The notes beneath the pieces are model-generated. The model saw nothing but the letters and a program-made list of their open reading frames with translations, was not told the origin of the DNA and made no database searches. DNA of 34,046 nt from a bacterium. Its GTDB lineage: Bacteria > Electryoneota > AABM5-125-24 > Hatepunaeales > Hatepunaeaceae. Location: assembly GCA_013202285.1 (NCBI GenBank), contig JABMRV010000145.1, forward strand, positions 1 to 34,046. Reading direction: 5' to 3'. This document shows, one piece after another, positions 16,571 through 25,327 of this stretch; within the stretch, counting starts at the first letter, position 1, and every line of letters starts with the position of its first letter. Made by a program: the position numbers and the translations under genes.

Positions 16571-17514
16571 TCGCCAATCTCCAGGTATTTTTCGATGCGT
16601 TTCTCGATCCGTTCGTTGTACGTCATTGTTGACAGTTCATCCAGCGCTCCGGTTACCGTTTCAGCAATCCTTGCAGCGACCAGTCCGGGATCGTGATGAG
16701 CGCCGCCCAGAGGTTCTTCGATTATTTCATCGATGATGCCGAATTTCAGCAGATCAGGAGCGGTGATCTTCATGGCATCTGCGGCTTTTGAAGCATGCGA
16801 TGCATCTCGATAAAGGATGGAAGCGCAACCCTCCGGACTGATGACGGAATAGACGGCGTATTGCAGCATATACACACGGTCGGCAACAGCGAGAGCCAGG
16901 GCGCCGCCGGAACCTCCTTCGCCGATAACAACTGCTATGATCGGAACTTTGAGATTTGCCATGGCAAGAAGATTTTCAGCGATAGCGGACGCCTGTCCGC
17001 GTTCCTCGGCTCCAAGTCCCGGATATGCGCCAGGTGTGTCTATCAGAGTTATAACCGGCAGGTTGAATTTCTCAGCGAGTCTCATGATCCGCAATGCTTT
17101 ACGATACCCTTCCGGGTGAGACATGCCGAAATTGCGTCTGATGTTATCCTTGGTGCCGCGTCCCTTCTGGTGACCGATGATAGCTACCGACCTCTCGCCC
17201 CAGTGCGCCAGTCCGGCAACAATTGCTTCATCGTCGCTGAAGGTTCTGTCACCTTTCAACTCGATGAAATTCTTGGTAATGAGATCGATGTAATCCAGTG
17301 TATAAGGGCGATTCGGGTGCCTTGCCAGTTGAACATACTGCCACCTTGACAGCTTGCTGTAAATATCGCGGTGCATCTTCTCAGCCTTCTTGCGCAACTT
17401 GGCAATCTCCTTCTCAAGGCTGATATTACCGTCCTGTGGGGTTTTCTCCAGTTCGTTTATTTTGAACTCGAGTGCTCGCAGCGGCTTTTCAAATTCTAAT
17501 ATAAAATCCTTCAT
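16555..17514 (-). CDS. accA: Acetyl-CoA carboxylase carboxyltransferase subunit alpha
   Basis: Full-length AccA; FIELKGDRTFSDDEAIVAGLA, GRGTKDNIRRNFGMSHPEGYRKALR, IGEGGSGGALA. Confidence 0.95.
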   Translation of the reverse strand: MKDFILEFEKPLRALEFKINELEKTPQDGNISLEKEIAKLRKKAEKMHRDIYSKLSRWQYVQLARHPNRPYTLDYIDLITKNFIELKGDRTFSDDEAIVAGLAHWGERSVAIIGHQKGRGTKDNIRRNFGMSHPEGYRKALRIMRLAEKFNLPVITLIDTPGAYPGLGAEERGQASAIAENLLAMANLKVPIIAVVIGEGGSGGALALAVADRVYMLQYAVYSVISPEGCASILYRDASHASKAADAMKITAPDLLKFGIIDEIIEEPLGGAHHDPGLVAARIAETVTGALDELSTMTYNERIEKRIEKYLEIGEWNEG

Positions 17515-19169
17515 CAGCGTTTATTAAAGAGGGTTGAAATTTTCTTGAGTGACCGCCCTAATCCGCGGGGCGACAGATAGTCCAGCGAAAGAAGCTGCAG
17601 CCTGCCGTCAGGTTGAACAGGGCTGTCGGGAGCGATCAGCTTGAAGTTCACACCGCGCTTTTTGCCTGCCTGACTGATCAGTTCCAAAACACGAAGATGA
17701 TCGACCTGATCATGTGCAAACAGAACCTCCTCAATCTCTTCCTGCTGGACGAGACGTGCCAGGTCATTTTCACCGCCGAGTACCGGTGTACCATCGATAA
17801 GGCTGCCGACTAATTTCTCATCTGGATCGATGAATCCAACCGGACGATATGGGAGATCGGGAGATTCCTTGATCTGCGAAACGATCTTTCGACTGTGATC
17901 ACCGACTCCCACAATGAGCGTTCGTCGCTGGTAAAACCTTTGCCAGGCTCCAGTTCTCATCAGTTTACTCAGAGTGATACGCCAGGCGAAGATATAGAAC
18001 GCTCCAGCTAACAGCCCGAAGAGGATTACCTTTCTTGAATAAGCAAACTGTTGAAAAAAGTACTTGAAACTGCTGTTAACCAGGAAACCGTTCAACATTC
18101 CCAGGATAAGTGGAACGGATTGACCTCTCCTGAAGGTGTAAGCGCCGAATCCTGCCAGCGAAGCCGTCCATACTGTTGCTTGTACTATCAGAGAGAAAGC
18201 GACAGGTAGCGTCAATCCGACGTCTCCCCAGCGGAGCCATCTACCGAGAGCCAGTATCGCCAGAAAACCACACCAGTCAACTGTCAGCCAGATCCATCGT
18301 TGCCATATTTTCTTCAGCCTGACTGCGGCTCCAGCGAGAAAAATCCCAAGATCGATCAATTGATGTCCACCCAGAGGATAACGTGACTTAAAGTGCTTCT
18401 CGACGAAAAGATGCATTGCACCGTAGAAGGCTTGATCCCTGTTGATATTACTGCGGCGCGTCGATTCGCCTCTGAAATGCACGATTTTCGTAACCGGGGC
18501 GTAATGCACCTCCCAATCCGCCTGCTTCATCCGAAAGCACCAGTCTATATCCTCACCGAACATGAAGTAATCTTCATCGAAACCACCGACTTCCCGGTAG
18601 GTTTCCATACGCACCATCATGCATGAACCGACCAGTGAATCTATCAAGGCAGGTTTATCTGGATCGAGATAGAGCAAGTCATAGCGACCGAACAGTTTGC
18701 TCTTGGGGAATAACCGTGCGAGACCGGAAAAACGGCTGAACGCCACCCATGGTGTAGGGAATCCGCGTTTGGAGGTAGTGTCGAAACTTCCTTCGCGCGT
18801 CAATATCTTCGGACCGACCGCCCCGGCACGGGGATGGTCGTCCATGTACTGCACCAGTGATTGAAGGGTATCCTCACCGACAAGCGTGTCTGGATTGAGC
18901 ACCAGAATGTATTTCCCGCGTGCTTGAGATAGAGCAATATTGTTTGCCCTGCCGAAACCGAGGTTCTCACCGTTATCGATGAAAATAACCTGCGGGAAGA
19001 GTGGCTTCAGGTATTCGACAGAGCCGTCGGTCGATCCGTTATCAACCAGGAAAATCTCAGTTGATAGTGAGCCGGCAGCGGCTTCCACTGAACGGAGGCA
19101 CTGCTCTGCGAAGTGTTTTACATTGTAGTTGACAATTATGATTGAAACGTCAACTGTGGACGGGTTCAT
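17514..19169 (-). CDS. GT2 glycosyltransferase fused to TM + Rossmann module resembling the N-terminal half of polyprenyl-phosphate glycosylphosphotransferases (WbaP/WcaJ-like). Track start 19250; internal ATG at 19167-19169 preferred
   Basis: VDVSIIIVNYNV...FLVDNGSTDGS...VLNPDTLV (GT2); several hydrophobic helices; RRTLIVGVGDHSRKIVSQIKESPDLPYRPVGFIDPDE (CoA-binding-like Rossmann). Confidence 0.8.
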   Translation of the reverse strand: MNPSTVDVSIIIVNYNVKHFAEQCLRSVEAAAGSLSTEIFLVDNGSTDGSVEYLKPLFPQVIFIDNGENLGFGRANNIALSQARGKYILVLNPDTLVGEDTLQSLVQYMDDHPRAGAVGPKILTREGSFDTTSKRGFPTPWVAFSRFSGLARLFPKSKLFGRYDLLYLDPDKPALIDSLVGSCMMVRMETYREVGGFDEDYFMFGEDIDWCFRMKQADWEVHYAPVTKIVHFRGESTRRSNINRDQAFYGAMHLFVEKHFKSRYPLGGHQLIDLGIFLAGAAVRLKKIWQRWIWLTVDWCGFLAILALGRWLRWGDVGLTLPVAFSLIVQATVWTASLAGFGAYTFRRGQSVPLILGMLNGFLVNSSFKYFFQQFAYSRKVILFGLLAGAFYIFAWRITLSKLMRTGAWQRFYQRRTLIVGVGDHSRKIVSQIKESPDLPYRPVGFIDPDEKLVGSLIDGTPVLGGENDLARLVQQEEIEEVLFAHDQVDHLRVLELISQAGKKRGVNFKLIAPDSPVQPDGRLQLLSLDYLSPRGLGRSLKKISTLFNKR

Positions 19170-19956
19170 CGACTGATTCGCGTTTCTTGGGGCGGCGGAA
19201 AAATCCGGCGATACCGAGCTTCCATACTTCCAGAACAGCTTCCCTGACAATTGATTTTGACATCTTTGACTGTCCGATAGTTCTATCGACGAATATTATC
19301 GGAATCTCAGTTATGCGGAAACCTTCCATCCAGGTTCTCCAATTCATCTCGATTTGGAAAGCGTATCCACCCGATCTGACATCGTCGAGGTTTATTGCTT
19401 CGAGGACTTCTCGTCTGAAGCACTTATATCCGCTCGTAGTATCCCTGATGCTCAATCGGGTAATAAGGCGAGTGTAGATGGATGCGGTGTAGCTCAACAG
19501 CAATCTTCTCAGTGGCCAGTTTACTACGTTAACTCCCCCGATATATCTTGAACCGATCACCAGATCAGCGTCCTTTATCGCCATCAGAAAATTCGGGATC
19601 TCGTCAGGGTCATGTGAGAGGTCGGCGTCCATTTCAAAGATATAGCTGTAACCATGTTCCAGGGCATATTTGAAACCTTCGATGTAAGCGGTACCGAGAC
19701 CGAGTTTGCCCTGTCGTTGTATCAGATGAAGACGTGGTTCCACTCCCTGCAGTTCCTTCACGAGATCGCCGGTACCATCAGGGGAGTTGTCATCGATAAC
19801 CAATACATTGAGATCCTCAACTACTGTCAGAACACGTTGAATTACTTCAGTAACGTTTTCGCGTTCATTGTAGGTCGGAATTATTACCAGTGATTCGGCT
19901 GACTTTTGAACATGTACTGAGACATGTTCTTCCTTCAACATATTCTTGCTGTTCAT
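19150..19956 (-). CDS. Polyprenol monophosphomannose synthase-like GT2 (DPM1-like)
   Basis: SLVIIPTYNERENVTEVIQRVL, VIDDNSPDGTGDLVKEL, FEMDADLSHDPDEIP, VIGSRYIGGVNVVNWPLRRLLLS. Confidence 0.9.
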   Translation of the reverse strand: MNSKNMLKEEHVSVHVQKSAESLVIIPTYNERENVTEVIQRVLTVVEDLNVLVIDDNSPDGTGDLVKELQGVEPRLHLIQRQGKLGLGTAYIEGFKYALEHGYSYIFEMDADLSHDPDEIPNFLMAIKDADLVIGSRYIGGVNVVNWPLRRLLLSYTASIYTRLITRLSIRDTTSGYKCFRREVLEAINLDDVRSGGYAFQIEMNWRTWMEGFRITEIPIIFVDRTIGQSKMSKSIVREAVLEVWKLGIAGFFRRPKKRESVDEPVHS

Positions 19957-20867
19957 TTACTCATCGCCTGCTTTAACTCATTTTCCTGCTGTTTGTAAAG
20001 TACTAATGAATCTTCCGCATCTCGGAATTTAATGTAAAGTTCTCTTTCAGCCTTGTGTACCTCGATACCGGATCGCATCGGACGTTTAGCGGGTTGACGG
20101 AGCTTCGATGTTGCGATAGGAATAATAAGTTCGCTGTTAAGATCGAACAGTTCTGCAATTTTCAGAGCAAACTCGTAGCGCGTCATGAAACCCTGACCGG
20201 CGATGTTGTATATTCCCTCGCGATCAAGCGTTATCAACCTGTCAATGCCGGAAGCAAGGTCATCGACAATAGTCGAATTACCCCACTGATCGTCAACGAT
20301 TCGAACATTTTTCCTCTTGCGGAGTTGATCCAACAGCCAGGTCACAAAACTCGACCGGACTTTTATACCGTTGCCGTATAGAACAATTGTACGTACCACT
20401 GCCCAGTTCAAGCCGCTTCCACGAACGATGTTCTCAGCAGCTAATTTGGATCGACCGTAATACCCGATGGGATTTGGAAGATCATTCTCATCATAAGGTC
20501 CATTTTTCCCGTCAAACACATAATCGCTGGATATGAATATGACTTTTGAACCGATCTTCCCGGCAGCGGTTACGATCTGATCAGTGGTTACAACATTAAC
20601 ATTCCAGCACAGTTCCTTCTCCATCTCACACCTGTCAACCTCGGTCATCGCTGCGGTGTGAACGATGATCTGCGGTTTAAGACTGCGGATGGTTCCTATA
20701 GTCGTTTTTCGGTTTGTCAGGTCATGTTTGAGATACTCATGCGGCACATTCTTCACCAGGTTTTCGTCACCGAGATCGATTCCAATGAGTTGCGTCTGAT
20801 CCTTGTTAAGCTGATTCAGCAGTTTCTGACCGAGCAGACCGTTTGATCCTGTAATGAGAATTCGCAT
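19953..20867 (-). CDS. rfbD: dTDP-4-dehydrorhamnose reductase family (RmlD-like). Track start 20918; ATG at 20867 preferred
   Basis: MRILITGSNGLLGQKLLNQL, TAAMTEVDRCE, STDYVFDG-like SSDYVFDGKNGPYDENDLPNPIGYYGRSKLAAE. Confidence 0.85.
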   Translation of the reverse strand: MRILITGSNGLLGQKLLNQLNKDQTQLIGIDLGDENLVKNVPHEYLKHDLTNRKTTIGTIRSLKPQIIVHTAAMTEVDRCEMEKELCWNVNVVTTDQIVTAAGKIGSKVIFISSDYVFDGKNGPYDENDLPNPIGYYGRSKLAAENIVRGSGLNWAVVRTIVLYGNGIKVRSSFVTWLLDQLRKRKNVRIVDDQWGNSTIVDDLASGIDRLITLDREGIYNIAGQGFMTRYEFALKIAELFDLNSELIIPIATSKLRQPAKRPMRSGIEVHKAERELYIKFRDAEDSLVLYKQQENELKQAMSK

Positions 20868-20874
20868 GAGATAC

Positions 20875-21348
20875 TTACTTAACCGGCAGCTTTGAGCCAA
20901 TTGAGCGGAATGTGACAAGTTTTTCGTGAATTTCCGGACTCGAAAGGCTGAATAGTCTGGCGCAGAATAGAGCGCTGTTTACAGCTCCCGCCCTACCAAC
21001 GGCAAAGGTGGCGACGGGAACGCCGGAAGGCATCTGGACTGTTGAGAGTAGGGCATCCATGCCATCTCCTATGCCGCCGCTCAGTGGAACACCGATCACC
21101 GGTAAATCGCTGTGAGCCGCGCATGCTCCGGCAAGGTGTGCCGCCATGCCTGCTCCGCAGATTATCGCAGAGTAGCCTTCTTTCCTGGCGTTTGCAGCCA
21201 TTTCAGCGGTCTGGACTGGATTGCGGTGTGCAGAGGAGACCATGATATCGACACTGATCTCGAAGTACTCGAAGTAAGGCAGGGAAGTCTCCATAACTTC
21301 GCGATCACTCTCTGAACCGATAAGTATCTGAACTTTGTACTTTTCCAT
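20875..21348 (-). CDS. purE: 5-(carboxyamino)imidazole ribonucleotide mutase
   Basis: IGSESDREVM, SAHRNP, ICGAGMAAHLAG, STVQMPSGVPVATFAVG. Confidence 0.93.
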   Translation of the reverse strand: MEKYKVQILIGSESDREVMETSLPYFEYFEISVDIMVSSAHRNPVQTAEMAANARKEGYSAIICGAGMAAHLAGACAAHSDLPVIGVPLSGGIGDGMDALLSTVQMPSGVPVATFAVGRAGAVNSALFCARLFSLSSPEIHEKLVTFRSIGSKLPVK

Positions 21349-21354
21349 TTTCTC

Positions 21355-22371
21355 TTAATTAAATGTAATTTCAAATGTACGGAGTATTGTATCAAGCTGC
21401 CATAAATAGGGCATCTTTGCTGTTCCCGGTGAGAATACCGCTCCATCGATTATAAAATAGAGGTTTTTCTCCGGAATTCCAATTCCGTAAGTAATGAAAG
21501 GTCCGCCTCCGATAGGTCCTTCCGTAGCCCAGATACCTCTGATCTGAACAGCCTGTCGTCCGTCAAAGCCGGTCTCTTCCCAAATCCAGTGATCGTCATA
21601 GGTCATTACCGGATCGCGAAAACTTGCGCCAATTGACTTCCGGCGTTCATAAATGAGTTCCGGTGTTATGGATTCAGCGTTATTCATCTCACCCCAGGCA
21701 ATGGTTATCCACCTGTCAGGATAATGGCGTATAAACCTTATGAAGCCCAGGCTGTCATTCTGCCGGGAGGGGATGTAATCGGGCTGCAGGTGTATTCTGA
21801 AACCTGAATCGCTCCCCAATCTGTGCTCGAAAAGGCTGTTTTTATAACGTCGTATATAATTATCTACAAGGCGGTCATACTCGAAATCCATCGCCCAACT
21901 ATACAACGAATCGATCCATTTGTCAACCCGTTCTCCCAGTTCACGTTGATTCCTTCCCACAACTATCAGCATCATCTGGCGTCGAGCCCAGGGATCAGGT
22001 CGTTTGAAGACTTCATATTCTCCATTGTCAACGCCTTCTTTTACTTCAGGCGTTAACATTCGACGCACTAAGTCGGCTGTTGGTCCGTCACCGTTAAGGC
22101 TTGCGGTCAATAGTAGCAGCGGCTTTCTCGTATGATCCTTAACTGTATTCCCGTCCGACCAGATTATCTCAAACAGCGGTTCAGGCTGGGGAACTCCTAT
22201 CATTCGTCCGAATTTGGTTTCGACAAACTTGCTGATAATCGGACGGTCGAACTCATCCGCTACGACTACCAGCATACCGCCGTCACCAACAGAGAACGGT
22301 TTACTGGAACATCCTGATAGTGAAACAGCAAGCCAGATAAGAACTGGCGTGATAATGAATTGAAGTCTCAA
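21355..22371 (-). CDS. DUF4837-like lipoprotein
   Basis: Lipobox-like LAVSLSGCSS; MLVVVADE...LFEIIW...VFKRPDPWARRQMMLIVVGRNQREL. Confidence 0.75.
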   Translation of the reverse strand: MRLQFIITPVLIWLAVSLSGCSSKPFSVGDGGMLVVVADEFDRPIISKFVETKFGRMIGVPQPEPLFEIIWSDGNTVKDHTRKPLLLLTASLNGDGPTADLVRRMLTPEVKEGVDNGEYEVFKRPDPWARRQMMLIVVGRNQRELGERVDKWIDSLYSWAMDFEYDRLVDNYIRRYKNSLFEHRLGSDSGFRIHLQPDYIPSRQNDSLGFIRFIRHYPDRWITIAWGEMNNAESITPELIYERRKSIGASFRDPVMTYDDHWIWEETGFDGRQAVQIRGIWATEGPIGGGPFITYGIGIPEKNLYFIIDGAVFSPGTAKMPYLWQLDTILRTFEITFN

Positions 22372-23300
22372 GATTTTTTGAAAATGTAGTACATTCCGGA
22401 ATGGTGTCCACTCACAAGACCCCAGAATAAAGAAGTAATAATTGTAAATGTCAGTCGAACGGGTAACAGCAGAATCTGTGAGATACCTTTTGCTTTCTTA
22501 AGTATCAACTCACTGTGGAGGGAGTTATAGAACGTATCAAGCGGCATCATCCCCGACCTGATAAGTTTGAAACCGGTTTTTTGAAGTATCATTTCGAGTT
22601 GAGGAGCAGAGAAATGCCATAGATGGCGCGGTGCATCGAGTGCAACCCACCAGGGACCGTAAAGCCGTGCGTCAAGTGATCGTATATTTGGGAGCGCTAT
22701 TAAAACTGTCCCTTCGGGATCCAGTAAGTGATTAATGGACTCTAACGCTTCCGTTGGGTTTGGCATATGTTCCAGAACATGCCACAGTGTGACAAGTCGA
22801 AATCCGCCGGCTTCAACGCTGACACTGTCCAGATCTCCCGTATGAACCTTGAGCCCGAACCGTTCGCACGCCCATCGGGCTGCTCTTGATTCGGGCTCGA
22901 TACCCTCGACAATGTAATCCTGTGCCAGAATTGCCGGAAACTCACCGGTACCACATCCGATGTCCAGAATCTGCGAGCCGGGCGGAATAAGACGACCGAC
23001 CAGACGTTTTTTCCATGTTAGAGTCCGTTTCCGCGCTGATTCGTAAATTTTATCCAGCAATCTCCGCGGTGACTCCAATGACATGAATGGATCGTAGCCG
23101 TCTTCCTCGTAAAATTTACTCGTATCTCTGGCGGTGGGACGCGGGTTAAGGAAGATTAACCCGCATCTCGAACACCGAACCAGCCGATAGTTGCATAACT
23201 GTGGTTCAAGCAGCCTGTCGCTGCAGTTCAAGTAAGGTATATTGCGTGTATCAACCGGACAAATTGGACAGGATACGTTCTCACAGTGTCCTGACGTCAA
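22368..23300 (-). CDS. Class I SAM methyltransferase with N-terminal zinc-ribbon-like cysteines
   Basis: CPIC...RCSRCGLIFLNPRP; ILDIGCGTGEFPAIL; LWHVLEHMPNPTEAL. Confidence 0.85.
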   Translation of the reverse strand: MTSGHCENVSCPICPVDTRNIPYLNCSDRLLEPQLCNYRLVRCSRCGLIFLNPRPTARDTSKFYEEDGYDPFMSLESPRRLLDKIYESARKRTLTWKKRLVGRLIPPGSQILDIGCGTGEFPAILAQDYIVEGIEPESRAARWACERFGLKVHTGDLDSVSVEAGGFRLVTLWHVLEHMPNPTEALESINHLLDPEGTVLIALPNIRSLDARLYGPWWVALDAPRHLWHFSAPQLEMILQKTGFKLIRSGMMPLDTFYNSLHSELILKKAKGISQILLLPVRLTFTIITSLFWGLVSGHHSGMYYIFKKS

Positions 23301-23308
23301 GGCAATTA

Positions 23309-24175
23309 TTAATAACTACGCCATTTGGAAGACGGTGTGAAATACATCCTGTAGGTTACCTTGGCGAAACCGCCTGTCATATCAAGAGCAAATCTTTTTC
23401 CTATTGCTTCGTTGATATAGACGATTTCGTAAACCTTTTCGTCCGTTGTATCTTCGCCTATCCGGTTGGTTTCTTCTTCATTCAGGAATACAAGTACAAC
23501 TGGGTACCTGATGAAACCTATTTTAGCCACTCTTCCACCCAACTGGAAAGATAGACCAGTGTTGGCACTCAATGGCATTTCGTAACCGAGGGCGAGCGTC
23601 AATCCCAGAGCTTTACCCTTGGCGTCGACGAAACTACCACCACTGAGGTGTGTTCCGGATGCATCCTTTACCAAGTCGATTGAACGGTCGAGTGATGCCG
23701 AGGTAACTGTCGGTCCGATCGCGAACATCAACTCACCCGCTCCCATGGATTTATACCATGTTGGTAAGGCGTATAACTCCCATCCCTTCACGGTCTGTTC
23801 CACCCAGCTCGGATCGAGGTCTTCTCCTTCGGATGTAGAAAGTTGTGTTTCTATCCTGTATTTCTGATCGAATATACCGGGAACTCCGGCGGAAAGTTTG
23901 TTGAAACCAATCTGCCAGCCGAAGTTATCCTCGACCCGGTAGATGATACCTATCCCGAACTGTGAACCGATGTTGATCTTATCATCAGGTTCATCTTTCA
24001 GTCCGATGAAATCGAAGGGGATGTAATCATTGACATCTCCCAACATATAGTATCCACCGCCAAACTGAAGTTCCACACCGTATTTTTTCGGGTGGTCATC
24101 TGTTGCTGACGACACACTTGGTAAGGTGAGGATAAAAACTGAAATTAGTACGAGCTTCCCTACCGTTCTTAGCAT
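23309..24175 (-). CDS. Predicted outer membrane beta-barrel protein
   Basis: Signal peptide; alternating amphipathic strands such as YGVELQFGGGYYMLGD and LGLTLALGYEM. Confidence 0.55.
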   Translation of the reverse strand: MLRTVGKLVLISVFILTLPSVSSATDDHPKKYGVELQFGGGYYMLGDVNDYIPFDFIGLKDEPDDKINIGSQFGIGIIYRVEDNFGWQIGFNKLSAGVPGIFDQKYRIETQLSTSEGEDLDPSWVEQTVKGWELYALPTWYKSMGAGELMFAIGPTVTSASLDRSIDLVKDASGTHLSGGSFVDAKGKALGLTLALGYEMPLSANTGLSFQLGGRVAKIGFIRYPVVLVFLNEEETNRIGEDTTDEKVYEIVYINEAIGKRFALDMTGGFAKVTYRMYFTPSSKWRSY

Positions 24176-24224
24176 TGTTAATGCCTCCGTTTAATATGTA
24201 CAAAGTGTCTGCGTCAATGGGCAC

Positions 24225-25313
24225 TTAATCACACCCATAAGACGATTTAATTGTTTTTAGTTCTCCAAAGGTTCTGCGTTTACTAAGAAAATACTGCAGG
24301 ACTATCGAACAGGGGTAGATCCTTAACAGAATCTCGCGCTCAGATAGTATTCTCAACCTCTGAGTGCAAATACGCCCCTTTATAAGATAAGGCATTGAAA
24401 GCCAAAACCAACACCCTGCGCGTGTTACTGCCCATGATCTTTTGAAATCTCCGCAAAAGATCGACCGGATTATTGCGGTAAAATCTAATAATATCCTTGC
24501 GGGGAAAAACCTGATGAGAGATCTGAAACTGTAGTTTCTAAACAACATAGCCAGGCTGTTGCGGTGATTTAAGTACATTTTAGTGAATGATTCCGAGTGT
24601 ATCGTCGCTGCACCGAGGTGTTTTACCACTGCTGAGGGAACAACCAAAATCCTGTGTCCCATCAACTGCAACCGCCACTGCAGATCTATCTCTTCCATGT
24701 GTGCGAAGAACGGTTCTTCGAGTCCACCGGCACTCAGATAGAGATCTCTGCGTATCATCAACGCTGTTCCTGCGCCCCAGAATATGTACCCGCCGTAATC
24801 GTACTGTCCGTTATCATCCTCAACTGTGTCGAATATTCGACCTCGCGCAAATGGGAATCCATAGCGGTCGATTTCGCCGCCGCAGGCGGATGAATAATCG
24901 AACATGCCTGTTTGTTGCAGAGATAGGATCTTGGGTTGACATGCGGCTACAGTGTTATCGTCATCGAGCGCCAGGCTCAAGAGTCGAATAGTGTCAGGGA
25001 GAACAACCGCGTCATTATTCAGCAGAAAGATATATTCTCCGGAAGCAGCTTCCACGCCGCGGTTACAGGCGCCTGCGAAACCAAGCTGGTGCTCGTAGCG
25101 CAGAACACGCAGGTCGGGATATTCTCCAAGAGGTTCATCAGTTACTTTTTCAAAAGAACAATTGTCGATGATGATCGTCTCAAAACTGACTCCTTTAGTA
25201 AGATACAGTGATTTAAGACAATCATCAAGAAGTTTCCGCCCTCCTGCGTGCGGAATTATTGTACTGACTTTCGGGTTCGCTTCCACCCTCACCCTTTTCT
25301 TGAACAGGTACAC
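24225..25313 (-). CDS. GT2 family glycosyltransferase (rhamnosyltransferase-like)
   Basis: VSTIIPHAGGRKLLDDCLKSL, NNDAVVLPDTI, GGLEEPFFAHMEEIDLQWRLQLMGHRI. Confidence 0.87.
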   Translation of the reverse strand: MYLFKKRVRVEANPKVSTIIPHAGGRKLLDDCLKSLYLTKGVSFETIIIDNCSFEKVTDEPLGEYPDLRVLRYEHQLGFAGACNRGVEAASGEYIFLLNNDAVVLPDTIRLLSLALDDDNTVAACQPKILSLQQTGMFDYSSACGGEIDRYGFPFARGRIFDTVEDDNGQYDYGGYIFWGAGTALMIRRDLYLSAGGLEEPFFAHMEEIDLQWRLQLMGHRILVVPSAVVKHLGAATIHSESFTKMYLNHRNSLAMLFRNYSFRSLIRFFPARILLDFTAIIRSIFCGDFKRSWAVTRAGCWFWLSMPYLIKGRICTQRLRILSEREILLRIYPCSIVLQYFLSKRRTFGELKTIKSSYGCD

Positions 25314-25327
25314 AGACCCGTTCGCCT

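Noticed and set aside
16795-17349. 184-aa plus-strand ORF opposite accA
   Set aside because: Antisense shadow ORF of a conserved gene, no family features.
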